Origin: Microbacterium sp. CSI-V
GTDB lineage: Bacteria; Actinomycetota; Actinomycetes; Actinomycetales; Microbacteriaceae
DNA length: 64,000 nucleotides
Reading direction: 5' to 3'
NCBI RefSeq assembly: GCF_001984105.1
Contig: NZ_MTQM01000009.1
Location: 310,001 to 374,000, forward strand
Positions 1 through 7,387 of the stretch are shown piece by piece. Within the stretch, counting starts at the first letter, position 1; each line of letters starts with the position of its first letter. The translations under genes were made by a program, and so were the position numbers. Below the pieces are notes generated by a model that did not search any database, was not told the origin of the DNA, and saw only the letters and a program-made list of their open reading frames with translations.

Positions 1-587
1 GCGGCCTCCTCCGGGTCGGGCGTGCTGAGGCCGAACCCGGCGCTCAGCCCGTTGGTGCCGACGAAAGCGATATCGGGGCGCAGCTCGCCGATCGACCGCA
101 CCGTGTGCGCGCCGACGGCCGCCGCGGTGACCCCGCGGATCTTGCCGCCGATCACGGTGAGCGAGACACGGTCATCACCGGCCAGGATGTGGGCCGCCTC
201 GAGCGAATGCGTGACGATCTCGACCGCGCCCGCGCTGTCCCCGAGAACCTGCGGCAGTTCGGCCGCGACCGCGGCCGGCGTGGTGCCGGCGTCGATGAAG
301 ATCGAGCCGCGGAAGCCGGGGGTGAGCAGCCGCGCCGCCGCGATGCCGATCGCGCGCTTGGCCTCGCCCTGCCGCAGACGGCGCTCGGAGAGGGATGCCT
401 CGGTCGTGCTCGCGCGGTCCACACCCACGGCACCGCCGTGGACGCGCCGCAGTGAGCCGGTCTGCTCGAGGCGGTCGAGGTCACGGCGCACGGTCTCGGT
501 GGTGACGTCGAAACGACGAGCGAGGTCAACGACGCTGACGCGTCCGATCTCTCGCAGTTCGCGCTCGATGAGCTGCTGGCGCTCCAT
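1..587 (-). CDS. DeoR-family transcriptional repressor (3' end beyond window)
   Basis: This gene runs off the left edge; 195 codons are visible from ATG at 587. The start reads MERQQLIERELREIGRVSV, followed by a DeoR helix-turn-helix (VVDLARRFDVTTETVRRDLD, about residues 19-38) and the turn RRVHGGAV. The sugar-phosphate sensor fold follows, with FIDAGTTPAAVAAELP and later AFVGTNGLS. Members of this family bind a sugar phosphate and repress a carbohydrate uptake or catabolism operon. The genes it controls would lie to the left of the window, so the sugar is unknown. Three tandem decamers lie just upstream of its start and are a plausible operator. Family assignment is firm; the regulon is not inferable. 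Confidence 0.93.
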   Translation of the reverse strand, partial: MERQQLIERELREIGRVSVVDLARRFDVTTETVRRDLDRLEQTGSLRRVHGGAVGVDRASTTEASLSERRLRQGEAKRAIGIAAARLLTPGFRGSIFIDAGTTPAAVAAELPQVLGDSAGAVEIVTHSLEAAHILAGDDRVSLTVIGGKIRGVTAAAVGAHTVRSIGELRPDIAFVGTNGLSAGFGLSTPDPEEA

Positions 588-617
588 TGCGTACACGGGA
601 TCCCCTTCGAAGATTCC

Positions 618-657
618 CACACGATACAACACGAAGTCACACGAATCAACACCCTTT
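618..657 (-). promoter_or_regulatory. Tandem 10-bp repeats, candidate DeoR operator
   Basis: Decamers CACACGATAC (618), AACACGAAGT (628) and CACACGAATC (638) follow head to tail, with a weaker fourth (AACACCCTTT). They lie 31 to 70 bases upstream of the DeoR start. One-turn spacing suits several repressor protomers on one helix face. Function is inferred from position. Confidence 0.5.
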
Positions 658-670
658 CGAGACAAACACA

Positions 671-704
671 GACCGCGGCGCAACCCTAAGGTCACGCCGC
701 GGTC
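671..704 (-). terminator. Rho-independent-like terminator of the MscS gene
   Basis: A perfect 10-bp inverted repeat GACCGCGGCG / CGCCGCGGTC with a 14-base loop lies 72 bases past the MscS stop. Read leftward it is followed by a T-rich stretch (TCTGTGTTTGTCT). Confidence 0.7.
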
Positions 705-775
705 GTTGCCCCGTCACCGGAAGCGTCGCGCGCAGGCGAGAGGCGGCGGAAAGCCGCCTGTCGACGCGGCTCGTG

Positions 776-2209
776 TTACGCGTCGGCCGCGCGCGACCCG
801 GACTCGCGAAGGGCGATCGGTGCGGATGCCGCGCGGATGTCCCGCACCTGCGTGCGACGCAGTTCGGCGTCCGCGCCGAGGTCGCGCGCGAGGGCGGGGC
901 GAAGACGGGACAGCCGGTCGACGAACGCGATCGGCAGCGTCAGGACCGTCACGACGGTCGCGGCCGTGGCCGTGGTGAGCGAACGCTCGCGTGTCAGCGC
1001 CGAGGTTCCGAGCCAATCGCCGCGTTCCACCGTCCCCGGGAGAGGCTCGCCGTCGGGCCCGGTCAGGATCACCCGCCCCTCGAGCACCCGGCGGACGGAT
1101 GAACCCATCTCGCCCGCCCGGTCGATCGTCTCCCCCATGCCGAACTGCTCGACGCGGCACTCCCGGAGCGCGTCGTCGCGGAGGGCATCGTCGAGATGCA
1201 GCGCCCGCGAGGCACTCTCGAGGGCGTGGCCGAGCGCCGCCTCGCGCACCGCGGCATCCACGGGGATCTTGTCGAGAGAGAGCCCGCGGCGGCGAGCGGC
1301 GTACCAGAGCCAGGAACGGAAGGTGCTCAGCGTGCTGTCGGCGTAGACCGGCGAGTCGAGCGGGATCGCGACGGTCCACGAACCGCCGCCGGCGTTGGTG
1401 ACCTCGATCTCGCCGCCCGGAGTCAGAGTCGGGAGGTCACCGGCCACCTCCCGCAGCGTCGCGATCACGACGTGCGGAGGATCGGCGGGGGCGAATGTCG
1501 CGGTGGCGACCGCGGTGAACGGTCCCGGCGGACGGCTGAGGTTCAGGAACGACGCGTCGGCAAGGCCCGAGTTCGGGATGATCTGGAGACCCGAACCGGT
1601 GTCGATGTGCAGCGCGCGCCAGTTCACCTCGACGACGCGTCCGGTCGTGCCCCCGGTCGTGATCCAATCCCCCTGACGGAACGGCTGCTCGAACAGCACC
1701 AGCAGACCCGACACGATGCCGCCGGCCGCGTTCTGCAACGCGAGGCCGATCACGATGGAGGTCACCCCGAGCGCGGCGATGACCCCCTCGACGTCGGCTT
1801 CCCACACCCACTGGAACAGGAAGGCGACGCCGACGACGACGAGCAGGAGCCGCACGATCTCGATGAAGATCTGCGGAACGCGCTGCCGCCACGATCCGCG
1901 GTCGGCGGTGGCGAAGAGCGCGTAGTTCAGGACGCTCAGAGACAACAGGATGACGAGGAAGCCGAAGATCGTCGCCACGACGCGCGGCCACACGAGATCC
2001 TGGTCGGAGCGCGTGGCGAACACGAGAAGCCCGACGAGACCGCCGAACGGGACCACCCAGTTGCGCAGCAGGAGGAGCGGTTTGACCGCCGGACTCCGCC
2101 GCCGACGCAGGATGCCGATGACCTCCGTGAGGATCACCATCAGCACCGGCACCGCGACGACCGACGCGATCGCCCACCCGATCGCCGTCCCGTCGAACAC
2201 GGGAGTCAT
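776..2209 (-). CDS. MscS-type mechanosensitive channel with C-terminal cyclic-nucleotide-binding-like domain
   Basis: The protein has about 477 residues. Several N-terminal membrane helices precede the MscS pore helix and beta domain (QNAAGGIVSGLLVLFEQPF, then GDWITTGGTTGRVVEVNWR). The last 130 or so residues form a cNMP-binding-like beta roll (GRVILTGPDG...GDWLGTSALTRERS). In that roll the phosphate-binding cassette lacks the usual Glu (GE becomes GT) and the usual Arg (Thr in SLTTAT), so cyclic-nucleotide binding is doubtful. I chose ATG at 2209, overlapping the upstream TGA by one base (TGATG); GTG at 2212 is the alternative. It is translationally coupled to a cyclase-like sensor. The expected role is osmotic release or a gated membrane channel; gating by a nucleotide is unproven. 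Confidence 0.9.
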   Translation of the reverse strand: MTPVFDGTAIGWAIASVVAVPVLMVILTEVIGILRRRRSPAVKPLLLLRNWVVPFGGLVGLLVFATRSDQDLVWPRVVATIFGFLVILLSLSVLNYALFATADRGSWRQRVPQIFIEIVRLLLVVVGVAFLFQWVWEADVEGVIAALGVTSIVIGLALQNAAGGIVSGLLVLFEQPFRQGDWITTGGTTGRVVEVNWRALHIDTGSGLQIIPNSGLADASFLNLSRPPGPFTAVATATFAPADPPHVVIATLREVAGDLPTLTPGGEIEVTNAGGGSWTVAIPLDSPVYADSTLSTFRSWLWYAARRRGLSLDKIPVDAAVREAALGHALESASRALHLDDALRDDALRECRVEQFGMGETIDRAGEMGSSVRRVLEGRVILTGPDGEPLPGTVERGDWLGTSALTRERSLTTATAATVVTVLTLPIAFVDRLSRLRPALARDLGADAELRRTQVRDIRAASAPIALRESGSRAADA

Positions 2210-4344
2210 CACGCCACCCGCCAGACCGCGGTCGCCTGGCCGTCGACCTCGACGGCATCCGCCTCGACGAGGTCGAACAGCCCCTCGACGCGCGTGCGCA
2301 CGGCATCCGTCACGAACACCCCCGGCTCCTCCCCCGCACGGCGCAGCCGCGAGGCCAGATGCACCGCGTCACCCCACAGGTCGTACGCGAGACTCGCCCG
2401 CGCGACGATACCGCTGGTCACGCTGCCGGTGTCCACCCCGGCGCGCAGGTCGAGGGTCGCGCCCGTACGGTCGTTGAAACGCTGCACGCTCTCGCGCATC
2501 CCGACGGCGAACTCGACCGCGCGGCGCGCGTTGTCCACCCGCGGGACGGTCAGACCGCTACTGGCGAGGTAGCCGCCACGGAGCGTGCGCACCGACTCGA
2601 CCCCGCAGCGCGCGGCCACCTCGTCGAAACCGCGCATGAGGTCGTTCAGCGCCGACGTCTCCTGCGCTCCATCGAGGTCGCGTGAGAAGTCGTCGAACCC
2701 GAGGAGCTCGGCGAAGACGACGGCGACGTCGTCGTGCCGCTCGGCGAGCGTCTCGGCGCCCTCGCGATACTTCTCGGCGAGACTCTCGGGCATGATGCTG
2801 CGCAGCAGACGCTCGTTCTCGTCACGCTGGTGGTCGATGAGCTCCTGCTTGAGGCGCAGCCCGGACGCCATCTCGTTGAACGACGACGCCAGGTCGGCCA
2901 GTTCGTCGGTACCTCGGGTCTCCACGCGCGTGTCGTAGTCGCCGTCCGACACCCGGCGCACGGCGGTCGCCAGGCGCCGGATCGGTCGGGTGAAGCTCTG
3001 CGACAGGATCAACGACAGCAGGCTCACCAGCAGCATCAGGCCAAGGGTCGAGAGCAGCAGCGTGCGGGTGAAGTCGGTGACGGGCGCGAACGCCTCCTGC
3101 GACTCCATGCGCGCCACGATCACCCAGTCGACACCGTCGATGTCGAGCGGCGCGTACGCCGTGATGCTCTCGCCGCCGATGTAGTCCTGCGTGACCTCCG
3201 CCCCGGTCTGGCCCGCGACAGCCGCGTCCACCGCGGCGCCGCGCGTGGGTTGCAGCAGAACGGTGCCCCCGGCGCGGACGATCTTGTCCGCGGTGTCGGC
3301 GGTCGTCCCGTCGGCGATCACCGCCGCGGCGTAACCGTCAGGATTCTGGATCAGGCTGCGCGAGTTCGACCGCATGAGGTGGTCGGCTCCGGCCAGATAG
3401 GTCTCCCCCGTCTCGCCGAATCCCTGCTTCTCCCACTCGCCGTAGCCGGTCATGACGTCGTTGATCCACTGGATCGGCACCTGCAACGCCAGCACACCCG
3501 TGATCCCCTCGTCATCGCCGATCGGCGAGACGACCCACATCACCGGAAAGCCCAGCGCGGGCGTCCACTCCTCGATGTCGGTGGTCACGACGTCGTTCAC
3601 GGAGTTCGCCGCGACGACCTCGCTGAACCCCTTCGCCAGCTGGCTCTCGCGGAACGGCCCATCGGTGAGGTTCGAGCCGAGATCGACACCGCCCGCGGCG
3701 GTGTAGACGACGTCGCCGTCGAGATTGGCCACGACGACGTCGGTGTAGCCCACCGTCTTCACGAGCTCGGAGAAATAGGAGTCGGCCTCGAGGTAGGCCT
3801 GCGAGTACGGGCTCCCGTCGCCGGGGTCGGACACCGGACGGTCGGCGGCCCCGTCCTGACGGGTGAAGAGGTACTGCGCCATACGGCCCGCGGGAGAGGG
3901 GGGCACGAAAGCCCGATCCGCGAAGTCCTCGCCGGTCGCCCCCTCCAGTCGCGGCAGGAAGGTGTCGGCGTAGAACGACGACAGCGCGGCATCCTCCGTG
4001 GAGGTGAGCGAGCGACCGGAAAGCTCGTCCCAGCCGGCGTTGAGGGCGACGGAAGCCCCGCGGGCGCTGGCGTTGTTACTCGCCAGCGCGGACTCGCGCT
4101 GCACCTCGCCGAGCAGCGACGTGATCTCGCCCGTACGGAGTTCGCGCATCGCGGTGAGCTTGTCGACCACCTCGGCACGCAGGGATTCCCGCCCGTTGAC
4201 GTACCCGACCGCCCCGACCACCGCAGCACTGACCAGGCTCACCGCCAGCAGCATGATCAGGAGCCGGGACTGGATACTCAGGCCCCCGCGTCGTCTCTCG
4301 TCCGTGCGCGCGCCTGCGGAATCGTCATGCCCCATGTCGCTCAC
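2209..4344 (-). CDS. Membrane sensor with HAMP and degenerate class III adenylate/guanylate cyclase domain
   Basis: The 711-residue protein has an N-terminal helix (LLIMLLAVSLVSAAVVGAVG), a large extracytoplasmic Cache-like sensor, a second helix (LLLSTLGLMLLVSLLSLIL), a HAMP domain and a C-terminal cyclase fold from about residue 538. Key catalytic positions are altered. The first metal Asp is Glu546 (FAELLGF), the second is Gly590 (TLRGGYLAS where GDAY is usual), and the transition-state Asn is His662 (GDAVHLASRL), while the Arg is kept. It is therefore probably catalytically weak or dead and may act as a ligand-sensing scaffold. GTG at 4344 is used; ATG at 4335 is possible. It sits between a lipoprotein gene and the MscS gene on one strand. 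Confidence 0.88.
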   Translation of the reverse strand: MSDMGHDDSAGARTDERRRGGLSIQSRLLIMLLAVSLVSAAVVGAVGYVNGRESLRAEVVDKLTAMRELRTGEITSLLGEVQRESALASNNASARGASVALNAGWDELSGRSLTSTEDAALSSFYADTFLPRLEGATGEDFADRAFVPPSPAGRMAQYLFTRQDGAADRPVSDPGDGSPYSQAYLEADSYFSELVKTVGYTDVVVANLDGDVVYTAAGGVDLGSNLTDGPFRESQLAKGFSEVVAANSVNDVVTTDIEEWTPALGFPVMWVVSPIGDDEGITGVLALQVPIQWINDVMTGYGEWEKQGFGETGETYLAGADHLMRSNSRSLIQNPDGYAAAVIADGTTADTADKIVRAGGTVLLQPTRGAAVDAAVAGQTGAEVTQDYIGGESITAYAPLDIDGVDWVIVARMESQEAFAPVTDFTRTLLLSTLGLMLLVSLLSLILSQSFTRPIRRLATAVRRVSDGDYDTRVETRGTDELADLASSFNEMASGLRLKQELIDHQRDENERLLRSIMPESLAEKYREGAETLAERHDDVAVVFAELLGFDDFSRDLDGAQETSALNDLMRGFDEVAARCGVESVRTLRGGYLASSGLTVPRVDNARRAVEFAVGMRESVQRFNDRTGATLDLRAGVDTGSVTSGIVARASLAYDLWGDAVHLASRLRRAGEEPGVFVTDAVRTRVEGLFDLVEADAVEVDGQATAVWRVA

Positions 4345-4394
4345 AGTACGGAGGGAAGGGTCGTTTCACCCCGCTTTTCGCCCCGTGGCGGAAT

Positions 4395-4814
4395 TCAAGG
4401 GGCGACGACGTCGACAGTGAAGCGGATCTCTCGACCGTCCGGAGCGGTGAGTGTCGCCGTCGTCGATCCGATCCCCCTCGCGACGAAGCCGGGGCGGAAG
4501 GTCGCCCCCTCGTCGGATCCGCCCGCCGAGAACTCGGCGATCGTGACGTCGGCGGTCGTCCCGTGCCACTGGTCCTCGGTGCCGTCCTCGACGGCGATGA
4601 CGAGCGCGGTTCCGATGACGACGGCGATGTCGGTGCCGTCGAGCTGGCCGGGCGACACGATCGTCGGAGGAAGAGCCTGCAGACCCGCGGTCGCGGTCGT
4701 GCTCGACGACGGGGCGGGAGCGGCGGGGACCGCGGGCTCGGTGGTCGCCGTGCAGCCGCTCGTGACGAGCGCGACAGCGATCACGGCGGCGACGGCGAAG
4801 GAGGAGCGGATCAC
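4395..4814 (-). CDS. Small lipoprotein of unknown function
   Basis: The 139-residue protein starts with a type II signal (SSFAVAAVIAVALVTSGC) with the lipobox Cys at residue 21. A Thr/Ala/Pro-rich linker and a compact beta-rich domain (SPGQLDGTDIAVVIG ... REIRFTVDVVAP) follow. It should be anchored on the outer face of the membrane. The gene lies 50 bases upstream of the cyclase-like sensor on the same strand, so it could supply or bind a ligand for it; that is inference. GTG at 4814 is the start. I do not recognise a named family. Confidence 0.78.
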   Translation of the reverse strand: MIRSSFAVAAVIAVALVTSGCTATTEPAVPAAPAPSSSTTATAGLQALPPTIVSPGQLDGTDIAVVIGTALVIAVEDGTEDQWHGTTADVTIAEFSAGGSDEGATFRPGFVARGIGSTTATLTAPDGREIRFTVDVVAP

Positions 4815-4969
4815 GCCGACCCCCTTTCCGAATCACACCTGGATCGGATGCTATCGCGACGCGCGGTCCCCCTTACACGATCCGACGTACCCGGCGCACG
4901 CCTTTGCCGTGCCGCTGCGGGTCGGGAAGCATCGGGTGTTCAGACCCGGGGGGGGGGAAGGCCGAACGC

Positions 4970-7291
4970 ATGTCCGATGAGCCGAACAACACGCCGGAGG
5001 GCTGGTACGCCGACCCCTGGGACCCGCGCCGGTTGAGGTATTGGGACGGCACGACGTGGACGGGGCACGTGCACCCGGCATCCACGGGCGCATCCGTGCC
5101 CGCCGGCGTCGCCTCCGCAGAGGCGACCGGACCGACGTCCGCCGATGCGCCGGCGACCCCCGTATCCGACGAGCCCACACCGCGCCGCCGCCGCGGGCTG
5201 AAAGTCGGGCTCCTCGTCGGCGGCATCGCCGTCGTCACCGTCCTCGCGGTCATCGCCGCCTTCGTCATCGTCCCTGCGGTCACCGGATCCAACGAACGCA
5301 TCTACGCCGACCGCTCGACGCTGTACGACTTCACCGAACCGCAACTGGGTCTGCCGCGCGACCACGAGTTCGAATTCGACGCCGACTACGACTTCGACGC
5401 GGTCAACGCCGCTCACGAGGCGGAGAACCCCACTCCCGACCCGGACAAGAATCCCGAGGCGGACGCGCCGGACTGGGCGATCGAGGTCTACTACGACGCG
5501 GCGTTGACGAGGCCCGCGGAGTTCCGTGCCTACCAAGCCGATCCGGGCGGGAAAGTTCTGGTCAGCGGCGACGAATCGGGGAGAGCCTCCGACGGGGCCG
5601 GCAATCGCCAGATCCAGGAGAGGGACGGTGATCTCGCATTTCCCTGGGGCCTGCACGAGGACTACTTCCTCGTGCGTCACCTCGAGAAGGACGGCACTCC
5701 GCGCGCGAAGCCGCTGGTCACCCGGTTCACGGTCGAGTCGACGCTCGCGACACCCGACGTCACCTTCGGCTCCGGCGCCGAAGCCGGCAGCCTCACCATG
5801 TCGTGGGCGCCCGTCAGCGGTGCCACCAGCTACCTGATCGTGACCAATGAGGTCGAGCGCGACGGGCAGGCCATCCAGAAGGTCGTGGCCGAAGTCAGAG
5901 AGACCGAGTGGTCGTCCGCGGGCCAGACCGAGAACAATCAATCGAATCGGGCCTCCTTCGTCACGGCCCAGAACCTGGGGCTCGAGGGCTTCAACTACCG
6001 CGCCCTCACACAGGACCAGGTCGACGGCGGAGACACGCTCGACTCCGAGGAGGCCGCGCGAGTCGCACAGTCGCTCGGCTCGGACATCGGTGTGATCGCC
6101 ACCGACGGCACGCGCTATTCGTCCTATCAGGCCAACGACCTGGAGCAGGTGGCGGGATGGATGCCGCTGGAGGTCGCCTTCAACGCCGCCTCCGCGCTCA
6201 AGAACTGGGGAGCGAGCGGGTTCATCGAGGGCATCGAGAACGTGCAGAAAGTCCTCCCCGTCACCTCGGTCGACGGGCGCACGCGAAGCACCGTCGCCTT
6301 CCTCGACGAGAATGCCGTGCTCGACTACGGCGACCGCTGGATCATCGCCCTGCGCGGCCGGAACACGCTGTTGGGAGAATGGATCCCGATCACCAAGATC
6401 TCCACCCCCGACCCGGCAGCGGCCATCGCCCAATTCAACGCCGCGGCGCTGGCGGTAGCGCCGCCGACCGGTCAGCCGCGGTTCGAGTCGTTCGAGGTGC
6501 CCGAGGACAGCCGCGACACTCCTGTCTCGGAGACTCCCGAACTCGGCTACCCCGTCTACGGGAGCACCGAGTTCACGCGCTACCTGGGGGCGCATCTGAT
6601 CGCGCAGACCAAGGTGATCGACATCTCGGCCTACGTCGACCAGCCCGGCGCTCCGGATCCGTACGACGCCGTCTACGAAGCGCGGTACCAGAACCCGTAC
6701 GCGTTCAACATGAACTACGTCGGACTCCGCAACGGCGGCAAGTCGTTGCTGGTCACGTATTCGCTTCCCACCGACCAGGTGCGCACCCTGCAGGCGGAGA
6801 TGAAGGCCAAGGTGGACAGCGTCGTCGGCGAGGTGACGAACGACGCGATGAGTCCCCGCGACAAGGTCGCCGCGCTCAACGACTGGCTGATCTCGAACGC
6901 CGAATACGACGACGAGGCGTTCGCCGCTCTCGAGTCCTACGAGTTCGACGGCACACCCCCCGGATACGAGGCGGCGTGGAACGCCACGGGAACGCTCCTC
7001 GACGGCACCGGTGTCTGCGCGAGCTACGCCTACGCGTTCTCCGCCCTCGCCAACGCCGCGGGGGTGGAGACGGTCGTCGTGGCCGGTGACGTCCTCTCCG
7101 GCGGCCCGCACGCATGGAACAAGGTGCGTGTCGACGACCAGTGGCTGGCGGTCGACGCCACGTGGAACGACGGCGGCGACCCGACCCGATACCTCATGAT
7201 CCGGGATGCCGACTTCACCGACGTCTCCGCGCGGACGCAGTCCGAGTACTGGATGATCGACTCCGCCATCCCGGCGTACGCGACGCCCTGA
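4970..7291 (+). CDS. DUF2510 / transglutaminase-like membrane-anchored protein
   Basis: The protein has about 773 residues. It begins with a DUF2510 WW-like module (GWYADPWDPRRLRYWDGTTW, residues 9-28). A single membrane helix follows (VGLLVGGIAVVTVLAVIAAF), then a long extracytoplasmic region with a fibronectin-like stretch. At the end is a transglutaminase/protease core with the Cys-His-Asp triad (GTGVCASYAYAF, GGPHAWNKV, WLAVDATWND). The predicted role is cross-linking, amidase or peptidase activity on a cell-envelope substrate. ATG at 4970 follows a purine-rich ribosome site; an upstream in-frame ATG at 4904 would add 22 unlikely residues. It is divergent from the lipoprotein gene. Confidence 0.88.
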   Translation: MSDEPNNTPEGWYADPWDPRRLRYWDGTTWTGHVHPASTGASVPAGVASAEATGPTSADAPATPVSDEPTPRRRRGLKVGLLVGGIAVVTVLAVIAAFVIVPAVTGSNERIYADRSTLYDFTEPQLGLPRDHEFEFDADYDFDAVNAAHEAENPTPDPDKNPEADAPDWAIEVYYDAALTRPAEFRAYQADPGGKVLVSGDESGRASDGAGNRQIQERDGDLAFPWGLHEDYFLVRHLEKDGTPRAKPLVTRFTVESTLATPDVTFGSGAEAGSLTMSWAPVSGATSYLIVTNEVERDGQAIQKVVAEVRETEWSSAGQTENNQSNRASFVTAQNLGLEGFNYRALTQDQVDGGDTLDSEEAARVAQSLGSDIGVIATDGTRYSSYQANDLEQVAGWMPLEVAFNAASALKNWGASGFIEGIENVQKVLPVTSVDGRTRSTVAFLDENAVLDYGDRWIIALRGRNTLLGEWIPITKISTPDPAAAIAQFNAAALAVAPPTGQPRFESFEVPEDSRDTPVSETPELGYPVYGSTEFTRYLGAHLIAQTKVIDISAYVDQPGAPDPYDAVYEARYQNPYAFNMNYVGLRNGGKSLLVTYSLPTDQVRTLQAEMKAKVDSVVGEVTNDAMSPRDKVAALNDWLISNAEYDDEAFAALESYEFDGTPPGYEAAWNATGTLLDGTGVCASYAYAFSALANAAGVETVVVAGDVLSGGPHAWNKVRVDDQWLAVDATWNDGGDPTRYLMIRDADFTDVSARTQSEYWMIDSAIPAYATP

Positions 7292-7300
7292 TCCCGTCCC

Positions 7301-7342
7301 CGCCGCAGACGCCCCGCCAACCGGGCGGAGGCGTCTGCGGCG
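7301..7342 (+). terminator. Strong stem-loop terminator
   Basis: A perfect 13-bp inverted repeat CGCCGCAGACGCC / GGCGTCTGCGGCG begins 10 bases after the transglutaminase stop. There is no T tract, so it may work as an intrinsic or processing signal. Confidence 0.7.
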
Positions 7343-7387
7343 ACACACTGACGCCGTGTTGCGCGTGCAGCCGCCCCGCGGCGCGCG

